A stretch of DNA of 64,000 nt from Bog-473 sp049513455 (GTDB taxonomy: Bacteria; Actinomycetota; Acidimicrobiia; Acidimicrobiales; RAAP-2): positions 1 through 64,000 of the forward strand of contig JBEKWB010000001.1 of NCBI GenBank assembly GCA_049513455.1. Reading direction: 5' to 3'. Shown piece after piece: positions 36,175 to 44,821 of the stretch (its first letter is position 1; the number at the start of each line of letters is the position of its first letter). The notes under the pieces are model-generated. The model was not told the DNA's origin and did not search any database. It saw nothing but the letters and a program-made list of their open reading frames with translations. Position numbers and translations under genes: made by a program.

Positions 36175-37347
36175 TCAGCGATCAGCCGTCAGGATCAGGG
36201 CCGAACCGTCCATCAAGGCCCCCGACGTGACCACGGCGACCTCGTGACGGGGCGCCTGGCGGGTCCCGCCCCGACCCTGGACCTGGAGGACCGCTTCCGC
36301 CACGGTGTTCATCCCGTGAAGGTAGCCCTCCGCCAATAGTCCGCCTCCCGTGTTCGTCGGAAGGCGCCCGTCGAGCCCGCACGCGCCCGAACGCACGAAG
36401 GCTCCCGACTCCCCGCGCGCACAGAGTCCCAAACCTTCGAGTCCCATCAACACCGTGCTCGTGAAGCAGTCATAGATCTCGGCGACGTCCACATCGCCCT
36501 GACCGATCCCGGCCCGGCCGAACAGCTCGTCCCGCAACCAGCTGGTGTAGTTCCGCGTGTAGTCCTCCCACAGCAGGTGGTCGCCGATGTCGAGACCGGG
36601 GCGGGGTCCGGCCCGGTAACAGCCCGACGCCACGACAACCGGGGGATGGGCCAGGTCACGCGCCCGTTCCAGCGAGGTCACCACGACGGCGCACGCGCCG
36701 TCGACCTCCACCGTGCAGTCCGAACGCCGGTACGGGTCGACGACGAAGGGCTCCGCCAGGTACGCATCGAGCTCGAGTGGTTCGCGCCGTAGCGCGCGCC
36801 CGTTGTCCCGCGCGTACCTCCGCTGGCTGACGGCCACCGCCCCGAGATCTTCGGGACCCTGCCCCGTCTCGTTCAGGAATCGTTGGGCCCACATGCCGAC
36901 GTACATCAGGTAGGCGCCGTACCCGATCGGGTAGCGGTACTGCCCACCCATCCCGGCGAACTGCATGGAACCGACCCGCGCCCCCGAGCGGCCGTTGAGG
37001 GCCCGGTAGACCACCACCACCTCGGCGTCGCCCCGGGCCACGGACTGGGCCGCCTGCCAGACGAGGTGGCACGGTGCCTGGCCCCCGAGCTGCACGTCGA
37101 GGACGGTCCGCAGCGGACCCAATCCCAGTGCACTGGAGACGGCGACACAGGGCACCGAGTCGTCCGACACCATGAAGCTGCTCAGGCCGTCGACGTCGCC
37201 GAGGCGCAGTCCGGCGTCGCTGACGGCGTTGGCCACGGCCTCGGTTGCCAATGCCAACACGCTCTGCCCCGAAGCCCGGGTGAACGGTGTGAAGCCGACA
37301 CCGACCAGCGCGGCCGTCTGGCCGGGACCCGACGTCGGGCCCCTCAC
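36175..37347 (-). CDS. Thiolase-like / lipid-transfer (Ltp2-type) protein
   Basis: A 390-residue thiolase-fold protein. Residues GQTAALVGVGFTPFTRASGQ open the fold; VDVAEIYDCFTSTVLMGLEG and YLHGMNTVAEAVLQVQGRGG follow. The canonical thiolase loop with reactive Cys is not clear (LGGQAPCHLVW at that place), and the GHPxG motif is absent. This pattern fits SCPx/Ltp2-type proteins, which, with a DUF35 partner, catalyse retro-aldol cleavage in steroid side-chain breakdown. The start is GTG overlapping the DUF35 stop (GTGA). Thiolysis versus aldolysis is undecided. Confidence 0.85.
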   Translation of the reverse strand: MRGPTSGPGQTAALVGVGFTPFTRASGQSVLALATEAVANAVSDAGLRLGDVDGLSSFMVSDDSVPCVAVSSALGLGPLRTVLDVQLGGQAPCHLVWQAAQSVARGDAEVVVVYRALNGRSGARVGSMQFAGMGGQYRYPIGYGAYLMYVGMWAQRFLNETGQGPEDLGAVAVSQRRYARDNGRALRREPLELDAYLAEPFVVDPYRRSDCTVEVDGACAVVVTSLERARDLAHPPVVVASGCYRAGPRPGLDIGDHLLWEDYTRNYTSWLRDELFGRAGIGQGDVDVAEIYDCFTSTVLMGLEGLGLCARGESGAFVRSGACGLDGRLPTNTGGGLLAEGYLHGMNTVAEAVLQVQGRGGTRQAPRHEVAVVTSGALMDGSALILTADR

Positions 37348-37802
37348 GGGTGGGCCGCCGCCGGCTCGGACGGGTGCGCCGCCACCGGTTCGAAGTACAA
37401 CTCCGTCCATGTGGCATGGTCGGCGAAACGGGGGACGACCCGGTCCCCAATGGCCAGGGGGGAGGGCGGTTCGACGCGTCCGAGGCACCGCGGACCCTCT
37501 TCGAGCTCGACGGTGGCCACGGAGTACGGCAGGGAGCCCCCGTAGCCCGGCGACACGGCGACGTGGGCCGTGACGAACGAATAGACGACCCCGCGGCCGG
37601 TCGACTCCACGACGTCGAATGCCGCGGAGGCACACCACGGGCACGAGGGCATAGGGGGAAAGCGGGTCCGGCCGCAGTCCCGGCAATGCTGCAGCAAGAC
37701 GCGGTGGGACCGCAGGCCCTCCCACCACGCCGCACTCTCGAGATCCGGTCGGGGTGCGGTTCCTTCTCCCGGCCCCGGACCGCTCACGGCCTCACCTGCC
37801 AT
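37344..37802 (-). CDS. DUF35 zinc-ribbon / OB-fold protein, partner of thiolase-like enzyme
   Basis: A 152-residue protein. A rubredoxin-like zinc ribbon (LQHCRDCGRTRFPPMPSCPW, then Cys) at ~38-57 precedes an OB-fold (~65-140: VVYSFVTAHVAVSPGYGG). DUF35 proteins act as acyl-CoA-binding subunits of thiolase-like enzymes, for example ChsH2 with Ltp2. It starts 11 bp inside the end of the hydratase gene and ends inside the start of the thiolase-like gene. Confidence 0.9.
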   Translation of the reverse strand: MAGEAVSGPGPGEGTAPRPDLESAAWWEGLRSHRVLLQHCRDCGRTRFPPMPSCPWCASAAFDVVESTGRGVVYSFVTAHVAVSPGYGGSLPYSVATVELEEGPRCLGRVEPPSPLAIGDRVVPRFADHATWTELYFEPVAAHPSEPAAAHP

Positions 37803-38646
37803 GAAAGCGCGGCTGACGCTTCTCGCGAAACGCCTGCAACCCCTCGGGGGCGTCCTCGGAGGTCAGGCAGTAATAGGCGTTCCGCTCCCGTTCGAAGCGC
37901 AACCCGCTCGTCAGATCCCCGTTGGCGGCCCACACGCCCTGCAGCACGGCCTTGGCGTTGGCCACTGAAAGGGGGCTCTTCAGCGCCACCTGACGGGCGA
38001 ACGCCAGCCCGCTCTCGCGCAACTCGGCGTCCTCCACACAACGGATGGCCAGACCCCACTCGACCGCCTCCTCGGCGGAGAGGAACCGCCCCGAGTAGAT
38101 CAGCTCGGAGGCCCGTTGCAGGCCGACCACGCGCGGGAGCAGCGTGAGCACACCGCCCCCGCCCATCTGGCCGAAGTTGAGATGGCCGTCGGCCATCCGG
38201 GCGCTGCGGGCCACCAGGGCGAAGTCGCAGTTGAGCACCAGCTCGAGCCCCCCGGCCGCCGTCACCCCGTTGACCAGGGCGACCACGGGGACCGGGAGGT
38301 CGCGCAGCCGACCGAACACCCGGTGGATATCGGCCACGAAGCGGGGGAAGGCGACCGGGTCCCGTTGCAGCTCGATGTAACTGTCGAGGTCGCCTCCGGC
38401 GCTGAACGCCCGACCGGCACCCGTGAGCAGCACGCAACACAGGTCGCTCTGGTGGGAAAGGTCGTCGATGGTCGCGTCGAGCTGGCGCAACATCTCCCAG
38501 TCGATGGCGTTCAGGCGGTCGGGCCTGGACAGGGTGAGCACCACCGCCGCCCGGGAGGTTCCGGGCTCCCCACCTTCGGCCCCGAGCGCAACTTCCTCGA
38601 CCAAGACGGCCGGTTCACTTCGCTCGCCACTCCTCGTCACGGTCAC
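37792..38646 (-). CDS. Enoyl-CoA hydratase/isomerase-family protein, FGQ-G type
   Basis: A 284-residue crotonase. The CoA oxyanion region AFSAGGDL and the first Glu region (VTAAGGLELVLNCDFALVA) are kept. At the second catalytic Glu it reads DGHLNFGQMGGGGVLTLLP rather than PE(V/I)xLGxxPG. The FGQxG form recalls MenB/BadI-like ring-processing crotonases rather than simple hydratases. Start is GTG at 38646 or 38640. It is first in the operon running through DUF35, thiolase-like, ligase and amidohydrolase genes. Confidence 0.88.
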   Translation of the reverse strand: MTVTRSGERSEPAVLVEEVALGAEGGEPGTSRAAVVLTLSRPDRLNAIDWEMLRQLDATIDDLSHQSDLCCVLLTGAGRAFSAGGDLDSYIELQRDPVAFPRFVADIHRVFGRLRDLPVPVVALVNGVTAAGGLELVLNCDFALVARSARMADGHLNFGQMGGGGVLTLLPRVVGLQRASELIYSGRFLSAEEAVEWGLAIRCVEDAELRESGLAFARQVALKSPLSVANAKAVLQGVWAANGDLTSGLRFERERNAYYCLTSEDAPEGLQAFREKRQPRFHGR

Positions 38647-38816
38647 CTCAGCGTCGGTCCTGCCCGACGTCGTTTGCCGGGCTCTTTCTCTATCATGGCG
38701 CAGCCGCGCGCTCCATCGGCAGGCTCGCCGGCCACGGTGCTAGACATGGCTTGCCGGTGTGCCTACAGGCGAATGGAGTGGCACGGGCCGCAGCGACGAC
38801 AAGGGGAGGAACGGCC

Positions 38817-39371
38817 ATGGAGATCGTCGACCGGGGACTGAGCGCGCGGCGGGTCCAAGAGCGCCTGGAGCGGACCAAGGACCCCCGCGAGCGCGCCCTG
38901 CTCAGCACCGTGCGCGACCACCTGCAGGCGGAGGCCGACGTCGACGTGGACCGCCTGCTCTCCACCCTGTCGGATCAGCCCAATTACCATCTGTGGAACG
39001 CAGGACGCGACATCGGTCCCGACGGTTTCGAGGAAGTGCTCGGGTACTACCAGGATCTCGTGGCGGCCAAACGGCACATCCTCGAATTCGACATCGAGCG
39101 CATCGTCGTCGACCACGACACTGTCGTCACCGAGGGCTGGATCCGGGCCCTGAACCTCGGCTCGGTGGCCAGGGCCCGCGGGTGGGTCGTCGATGACGAC
39201 GACGCCACCTATCTGGTCACCCAACGGGTCGTCATCTTCTGGCCCTTCGACGCCACGGGCCGGATGACGGGCGAGGACGGCTACGCCAACTTCGACCCGC
39301 ACGGCGCCCGGAAGCTGGCCGATGACGATCTGCCCGACGCCTACCGGGAGCTCTTCGCCGGCGCGAGCTGA
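38817..39371 (+). CDS. SnoaL/NTF2-like protein
   Basis: A 184-residue protein with a likely NTF2-like cone (~45-180): FEEVLGYYQDLVAAKRHILE, then FDIERIVVDHDTVVTEGWIR and YLVTQRVVIFWPFDATGRM. Such folds serve as isomerases, hydrolases or binding proteins. The ATG has AGGGGAGGA 5 nt upstream. The upstream 170 bp separate it from the divergent operon and must contain both promoters. It is first of a three-gene + strand operon. Confidence 0.75.
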   Translation: MEIVDRGLSARRVQERLERTKDPRERALLSTVRDHLQAEADVDVDRLLSTLSDQPNYHLWNAGRDIGPDGFEEVLGYYQDLVAAKRHILEFDIERIVVDHDTVVTEGWIRALNLGSVARARGWVVDDDDATYLVTQRVVIFWPFDATGRMTGEDGYANFDPHGARKLADDDLPDAYRELFAGAS

Positions 39372-39385
39372 ACCGAGCGGTTGCC

Positions 39386-40324
39386 ATGTCCAAACACGAC
39401 GCCAAACCGATCCGGACGCTCCTCTTCGTGCCGGGCAGTGAACACGAGGAGGTCCTGCGGGCCGCCGGCCACGGTGCCGACGCGATCGTGATCGACCTCG
39501 AGGAGCCGCGCACGCCGTACTCCGAGAGCGAACGCGAGAGCACGCGCCAACGGATGCGGACCTTCTTCGACGGGCCGGCGGCGCACGCCGGGTCGCCGCG
39601 CTGGTTCGTCCGGGTGCAACCGCCGGATACCGGCCAGACGCTCAAGGACCTCAGGGCCGTCATGGGTCCCAACCTGGCCGGGATCCTCCTCCCCAAGGTG
39701 CACGGCCCCGAGGACGTGTACCGCCTCGACTCCCTCCTCACGTGCCTGGAGGTGGAGGTCGACCTGCCGCTCGGCTCCACCGTCGTGTACCCGATCCTCG
39801 AGACGGCCCAGAGCCTGCGCCTGGCCTACGAGATTGCCGTGGCGTCGCCGAGAGTCGAGTACATGGGCGGGGCGGTTTCCCGTTTCGGCGACATCCACCA
39901 GGCCCTGGGCTACCGCTGGACCGAGGAGGGACGCGAGACGCTCTTCCTCCGCTCGAAGGTCCTCGTCGACGCCCGGGCCGCCGGGATCCGCTATCCGATC
40001 AGCGGCATGTGGGGCGGCGCCACCGACGACACGCCCGGACTGGCGCGCTGGGCCAACGAGCTGCGCGATCTCGGCTATTTCGGCATGATGCTGGGAGATC
40101 CGGCCCACGTGCCGATGGTCAATGCCATCTTCAGCCCGAGCGCAGAAGAGATCGCCTACTGGCAGGACCTCGACCGCCTGGCGACCGAGGCGGAAGAACG
40201 GGGCAGCGGTCCGGTTGTCTACGGCGACCCGAATCAGGGCGAGGGCCATGTGGTCCACCTGGCCCATGTCGGGTCGGCCCGCAAGAATTTGGCCTGGGCC
40301 GAAGATCTCGGCCTTCTCGGCTGA
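39386..40324 (+). CDS. HpcH/HpaI aldolase / citrate lyase beta-like (CitE) protein
   Basis: A 312-residue CitE-like lyase. Motifs are RTLLFVPGSEHEEVLRAAG, DAIVIDLEEPR (metal Glu region), LLPKVHGPEDVYRLD and PILETAQSLRLAYEIA (Glu metal ligand). The superfamily cleaves or forms C-C bonds next to a CoA ester or keto acid using a divalent metal. It starts 14 bp after the SnoaL-like stop. It probably releases a small acid or acyl-CoA from the pathway intermediate; the exact reaction is unknown. Confidence 0.88.
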   Translation: MSKHDAKPIRTLLFVPGSEHEEVLRAAGHGADAIVIDLEEPRTPYSESERESTRQRMRTFFDGPAAHAGSPRWFVRVQPPDTGQTLKDLRAVMGPNLAGILLPKVHGPEDVYRLDSLLTCLEVEVDLPLGSTVVYPILETAQSLRLAYEIAVASPRVEYMGGAVSRFGDIHQALGYRWTEEGRETLFLRSKVLVDARAAGIRYPISGMWGGATDDTPGLARWANELRDLGYFGMMLGDPAHVPMVNAIFSPSAEEIAYWQDLDRLATEAEERGSGPVVYGDPNQGEGHVVHLAHVGSARKNLAWAEDLGLLG

Positions 40325-40345
40325 GCGAAGAAGGGGACTGGCTCC

Positions 40346-41788
40346 ATGTCTGAGCATGCGCACCTCACGGCGGCGGAAATCCGGGAAAGGGTGGGTCACC
40401 CGATCGTCGACGCCGACGGGCACTTCATGGAGTTCATGCCGCTGGTCGACGACGAGATCGTCACCTACCTCGAAGAAGCGGGCGGGGCCGCCTTGCGCGA
40501 TCGCTTCCTCTCCAGCCAGTCGCAGGTGATGGACACGGCCGTCTTCGCCGACCGGCGGTCGGATCCCTCCATCGTCGACAACTGGCGTGCCATGCCGTCG
40601 TGGTGGGGAAATCCGGTGTCGGACCCCCTCGACCGCGCCACCGCCTACCTGCCCCAGTTGATGAACGAGCGCCTCGGCGAGCTGGGCATCGACTTCATGT
40701 TGATCTACCCGTCGTGGACCCTGGGGTTCCTCGAGATCCGCGACGATGCACTGCGGGGCCCGGTGTGCCGCGCCGCCAACCGCTACTTCGCCAACCTCTT
40801 CGCCGGACTCAGGGACAGATTCGAGCCGGCGGCGCTCATACCGATGCACACACCCGACGAGGCGGTCGCCGAGATCAACTTCGCCGCCCGGGAACTGGGG
40901 TTCAAGTCCGTGGTGCTCCACGGCTTTGCCCACCGGGCGGTCGGTGCGGGCTCGGAACGCCTCGACTTCTTCGGGGTCGACAGCCCGTACGACTACGACC
41001 CGGTGTGGGCCGCCTGCGTGGAGAACAGATTGGCCCCCGCCTTCCACAGCTCCCTGCAGAGCCACCATCCGGGCCGGTCGATCACCAACTACGTCCACAA
41101 CCACGTCAACGGGATCGGCAGCGCCCACCAGGTGCTGTGCAAGTCGCTCTTTCTCGGCGGTGTCTACCGGCGGTTCCCGGAGCTGCGGGTCGGGTTTCTC
41201 GAGGGTGGGATCGCCTGGGCGGCGGGATTGCTGGCCGATCTCATCGGCCATTGGGACAAGCGGGGCGGGCACGCCATCGGTGGTCTCGACCCGGCCCGAC
41301 TCGACGTGGGCGCCGTGCTGGAGCTGGTCGACAAGTACGGAGCGCCGGACATGGTGCACAACCGGGACCGGATCGGTGCCCATCTCGCCCGGCCGCCGGG
41401 CCGACCGGCCGTGCTCGACGAATTCGCCCGGGCCGGGGTCACCAGCATTGAGGACATCCTCGAGCCGTTCGAGAACCGCCTCTACTTCGGATGCGAAGCG
41501 GACGACCCGTTGATCGGCGTCGGCTATGGCCTCAACTTCGAAGGGAGGAAGGCGGCGCTGCGCCCGATCATCGGGAGCGACGTGAGCCACTGGGATGCAC
41601 CGGTCATGAACCAGGTGATCGTCGAGGCCTACGAGCTGCTCGAGCACGGGCTCATCTCGCCCGAGCAGTTCAAGGAGTTCACCTTCACCAATCCCGTGCG
41701 ACTCCACGGGGGGGCCAATCCGTCGTTCTTCGAGGGCACCGCCGTCGAGTCACAGGCGAGAGAGGTCCTCACGGGCACCGGCGCCTGA
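40346..41788 (+). CDS. Amidohydrolase-family protein (second copy, larger)
   Basis: A 480-residue COG2159-type hydrolase. Motifs are HPIVDADGHFMEFMP (Asp-x-His metal site, again lacking the second His), SVVLHGFAHRA, AFHSSLQSHHPGRS and IIGSDVSHWDAPVMNQ (terminal Asp). It is about 100 residues longer than the copy at 33.3 kb and not a recent duplicate. The ATG is 21 bp after the CitE-like stop. The neighbour on the other side is convergent. Confidence 0.9.
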   Translation: MSEHAHLTAAEIRERVGHPIVDADGHFMEFMPLVDDEIVTYLEEAGGAALRDRFLSSQSQVMDTAVFADRRSDPSIVDNWRAMPSWWGNPVSDPLDRATAYLPQLMNERLGELGIDFMLIYPSWTLGFLEIRDDALRGPVCRAANRYFANLFAGLRDRFEPAALIPMHTPDEAVAEINFAARELGFKSVVLHGFAHRAVGAGSERLDFFGVDSPYDYDPVWAACVENRLAPAFHSSLQSHHPGRSITNYVHNHVNGIGSAHQVLCKSLFLGGVYRRFPELRVGFLEGGIAWAAGLLADLIGHWDKRGGHAIGGLDPARLDVGAVLELVDKYGAPDMVHNRDRIGAHLARPPGRPAVLDEFARAGVTSIEDILEPFENRLYFGCEADDPLIGVGYGLNFEGRKAALRPIIGSDVSHWDAPVMNQVIVEAYELLEHGLISPEQFKEFTFTNPVRLHGGANPSFFEGTAVESQAREVLTGTGA

Positions 41789-41799
41789 ATGGGCGCCCG

Positions 41800-42126
41800 C
41801 TAACGCAGCGGTATGTCGAGGAGGGGGACGAACTGTTGTCCCCCGGCCACGTCCGAGTCGCCGGGTGATCCTCCCGGCACCAGGCGCGGCACGCTGACCT
41901 TGATGGCCAGGGCGGGCTCGAATTCGAAGATGCGCACCTGGTCGGGCTCGAGTCCGTACAGCGCTCCCACGACCTCTTTGGTGAGGACCTTCTGCCCGAC
42001 GACATCGAAGAACGTGTCGCGGTCCTTGAAGAAGAGATCGAAGGTCACCGTGAAGGGACCCGCGTTCTTGCTGCGGACCGAAGCCAGCGCGTTTTGTAGG
42101 GTGCGCGTCGGCGCGTCGGCGCTCAT
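41800..42126 (-). CDS. DUF4387 protein, partner of AtuA-like protein
   Basis: A 108-residue protein of the DUF4387 type (LASVRSKNAGPFTVTFDLFF...). These small proteins are regularly encoded next to DUF1446/AtuA proteins, as here, with an ATGA overlap at 42123-42126. They are presumed to form a complex or supply a domain carried in cis by longer AtuA proteins. No catalytic residue can be assigned by eye. Confidence 0.85.
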   Translation of the reverse strand: MSADAPTRTLQNALASVRSKNAGPFTVTFDLFFKDRDTFFDVVGQKVLTKEVVGALYGLEPDQVRIFEFEPALAIKVSVPRLVPGGSPGDSDVAGGQQFVPLLDIPLR

Positions 42127-43493
42127 CCCACCTTCTCCGATTCCAGTCGGAACGTCTCGAGAGGATCGTCCACCTCCATGGCGTGGTGCACGTTGAACCG
42201 GAAGACCTCGCCGATGTCGTGGATGGCCCGGGTGAAGGGCCACGCCACCGTCGTGCCGCCCCGCCAGCCCGGGCTCTTGGCGTGCAGGAAGGCGTACCAG
42301 ATGACGCTCGAGGCGGTCTCGCAGGTAGCCTGGTCGGGGGCCACCACGTCCACGAGGAGAAACGCCTCGTGCCCCTCGAACCGCTTGATCGGCTCGCGGG
42401 GACCCATGGTGCCGTCCCGGCCGTACACGCGGGTATGGACCTCACACCGCTCGAGGGCGCCCTCGCCCAGGATCTCCTTGCACCGGATGGTGATGTCGGC
42501 CTGGATCCCGTTGACCCAGGTGTCGATGTCGGCCACGATGGTCGGGTCGCGTACCGACAGCATGAACATGCGCTGGAACCCGGCCGACTCGACCCCCTCG
42601 AGCTTCACGGTGTAGGTCGTCGGCACCGCCACGCTGCCCGAGACCCGGACGGAGCGCTCCGAGGCCGCCTCGTAGCGGACGTTGCGCATGTCGGTGGTCC
42701 AACCCGGTTCGACCAGGGTGAAGGGGTCCGCCACCTCGTGCAGTTGGTGGGCCGCCACGCTGAACGGCGTGCAGCGCAGGTCGTCGGCCAGCGGTTGGAC
42801 CACGAAGGAGTCCTTCTCCAGCTGCACGTGGAGGACGTCGAGACGGCGGCGCGGCTCCGCCGACCCCGTGCCGCACTCGGCGATCTTCCCGGCGTGCCAC
42901 GTGAGCCCCGGGTCGAAGCCGCGGGCCAGGGGGATGGCGGCGAAGATGGCCGTGTCGGTGGCGCGGCCGGCCAGCACGAGATCGGCCCCCTCGTCGAGTG
43001 CCCGCTGGAACGGTTCCACTCCCATCACGGCGACGATCCGGCTGCTCCGCCGGGCGATCTCCGCGTCGTAGGGCGGTGCGGGATCGATGGCGTGGACCCG
43101 CCCCGCGGCCAGGCGCTCGATGACGAGCTCGGGCTGGATCTCCGAGTAGATCCTCGTCATGGAGAAGTGCAGGTCGAATTCCTCGGCGATCGACCGGGCC
43201 ATGTCTGCGAAGTAGTCGACGCCCCAATCGCGCCCCGAAAGGGCACACGAACCGACCAGCAACGGCACCCCGGCGCGACGGGAGGCGCGGAGGAGGAGGC
43301 TGAGGTCGCGCCGGTAGGCGGCGTCGGACCAGGCCGGCGGACCTCCGGCGAGGGCCTGGGGGCCGCCGTCGACGCTGCCCGCGTCGGCCCCGATGAAGTC
43401 GACCCCCAGGGCCAGGCCCCGCTCGAGCGACTCCTCCCCGAAGCCGGTGCCGAGCGATCCGATGCTCAGGTACGACAGCGTTCCCGGGTCCAT
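42123..43493 (-). CDS. AtuA-like (DUF1446) acyclic terpene utilization family protein
   Basis: A 456-residue DUF1446 protein: LSYLSIGSLGTGFGEESLER at the N-terminus, GVDFIGADAGSVDGGPQALA, and LVLAGRATDTAIFAAIPLA. AtuA is needed for citronellol/geraniol degradation in Pseudomonas, yet its reaction is unresolved; many family members sit in other acid-degradation loci. The ATG at 43493 is taken; the frame upstream is unrelated. It is divergent from the acyl-CoA dehydrogenase gene. Confidence 0.9.
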   Translation of the reverse strand: MDPGTLSYLSIGSLGTGFGEESLERGLALGVDFIGADAGSVDGGPQALAGGPPAWSDAAYRRDLSLLLRASRRAGVPLLVGSCALSGRDWGVDYFADMARSIAEEFDLHFSMTRIYSEIQPELVIERLAAGRVHAIDPAPPYDAEIARRSSRIVAVMGVEPFQRALDEGADLVLAGRATDTAIFAAIPLARGFDPGLTWHAGKIAECGTGSAEPRRRLDVLHVQLEKDSFVVQPLADDLRCTPFSVAAHQLHEVADPFTLVEPGWTTDMRNVRYEAASERSVRVSGSVAVPTTYTVKLEGVESAGFQRMFMLSVRDPTIVADIDTWVNGIQADITIRCKEILGEGALERCEVHTRVYGRDGTMGPREPIKRFEGHEAFLLVDVVAPDQATCETASSVIWYAFLHAKSPGWRGGTTVAWPFTRAIHDIGEVFRFNVHHAMEVDDPLETFRLESEKVG

Positions 43494-43517
43494 ACGCCCT
43501 GTTCTACCAACGATGCT

Positions 43518-43538
43518 GCGGCGGCGCTCGGCCGCCGC
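43518..43538. promoter_or_regulatory. GC-rich hairpin in divergent promoter region
   Basis: GCGGCGGC-GCTCG-GCCGCCGC, a perfect 8-bp stem, lies between the divergent AtuA-like and acyl-CoA dehydrogenase genes. It could be an operator or a leader hairpin of either transcript; no clear promoter boxes were found. Confidence 0.3.
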
Positions 43539-43627
43539 GGGACGTCGGCGCCGGCCGGCGGATGGCCGATCACATGACTTGTACATTCTTACGGAGCGCC
43601 CATTGGCGCCCGGAGATGGGGGACGAC

Positions 43628-44773
43628 GTGCAACGGACGCTGTTCGACGAGGACCACGACGAGTTCCGCAAGTCCGTGCAGACGTTCGTGGCCCGGACCA
43701 TCGTCCCCGACCACGAGGAGATGATCGCCGGTCGTTCCATTGCGCGCGGCGTCTGGCTCGAGGCCGGGAAGCAGGGCTTCCTCGGGCTGGACGTGCCGGA
43801 GCGCTACGGCGGGAGCGCCGCGGGCGACCTCCGCTTCAACGCGGTCCTGGCCGAAGAGCTGGCCAAGGTCTCCGCCGCCTTGGCATCGAGCCTGACCATC
43901 CACACCGACGTGGTGGCCCCGTATCTCGTCGACCTGTGCACCGACGCCCAGAAGGAGCGGTGGTTGCCCCGGTTCTGCACGGGGGAGCTGGTCACCGCGA
44001 TCGCCATGACAGAGCCTTCGGGGGGGTCGGATCTGGCCGCGCTGCGGACGAGCGCGGTGCGGGACGGGTCCGAATGGGTCATCAACGGGTCCAAGACGTT
44101 CATCACCAACGCCATGTCCGCCGACCTGGTGCTCGTGGCGGCGCGCACCAGCCCCGAGAAGCGGTCGAAGGGGATCACCCTGTTCGGGGTGGAGCACGAC
44201 CGGCCCGGGTTCGCACGGGGCACCAAGCTCGACAAGGTCGGCCAGCCCGAGGCCGACACCGGTGAGCTGTTCTTCACCGACGTGCGGGTGCCCGACGAGA
44301 ACCGGGTGGGCGAGATCGACCGCGGCTTCATCGCCATGATGGAGCGCCTGCCCCGGGAGCGCACCATCGCGGCCGCCACCAACGTGGCCCACGCCGGGCA
44401 GATCCTGGCCGAGACCATCGAGTACGCCAAGACCCGTCAGGCCTTCGGACAGCCGATCGGCTCGTTCCAGTACAACAAATTCACCCTGGCCGAGCTGGTC
44501 ACGCAGATCGACGTGACGCAGGCCTACGTCGACCAGTGCATTGTGGCGCTGGCGCAGGGCACGCTCACCCCGGTCGACGCAGCCAAGGCCAAATGGTGGT
44601 CGGCCGAGGTGCAGAACACCGTGCTCGACGCCTGCGTGCAGCTCTACGGCGGCTACGGCTACATGCGCGAGTACAGGGTGGCCCGGGCCTGGATGGACGG
44701 CCGCGTCACCAAAATCTGGGCGGGCTCCAACGAGATCATGAAGGAGCTCATCGGCCGCGACCTCGGCTTATAG
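43628..44773 (+). CDS. Acyl-CoA dehydrogenase
   Basis: A 381-residue FAD enzyme. Flavin-site motifs are AIAMTEPSGGSDLAALRTSA and GSKTFITNAMSADLV; QLYGGYGYMREY and KIWAGSNEIMKELI end the protein. The medium-chain-type Glu (YEG) is replaced by IWAG. A Glu at ~244 in LPRERT takes the place of the long-chain/isovaleryl-type base. I chose the GTG preceded by GGGGGA; an ATG at 43616 is the alternative. It introduces the alpha,beta double bond in the island's acyl-CoA. Confidence 0.92.
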   Translation: MQRTLFDEDHDEFRKSVQTFVARTIVPDHEEMIAGRSIARGVWLEAGKQGFLGLDVPERYGGSAAGDLRFNAVLAEELAKVSAALASSLTIHTDVVAPYLVDLCTDAQKERWLPRFCTGELVTAIAMTEPSGGSDLAALRTSAVRDGSEWVINGSKTFITNAMSADLVLVAARTSPEKRSKGITLFGVEHDRPGFARGTKLDKVGQPEADTGELFFTDVRVPDENRVGEIDRGFIAMMERLPRERTIAAATNVAHAGQILAETIEYAKTRQAFGQPIGSFQYNKFTLAELVTQIDVTQAYVDQCIVALAQGTLTPVDAAKAKWWSAEVQNTVLDACVQLYGGYGYMREYRVARAWMDGRVTKIWAGSNEIMKELIGRDLGL

Positions 44774-44821
44774 CTGGTTATAGCACCGTATAGCCAGCGG
44801 CTTATAATCCACCGGGCGAGT

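Noticed and set aside
44774..44821. TTATA-containing repeats as a terminator or att site
   Set aside because: Only imperfect short pairing (CTGG/CCAG) and no mobile gene nearby; left as an AT-rich convergent gap.
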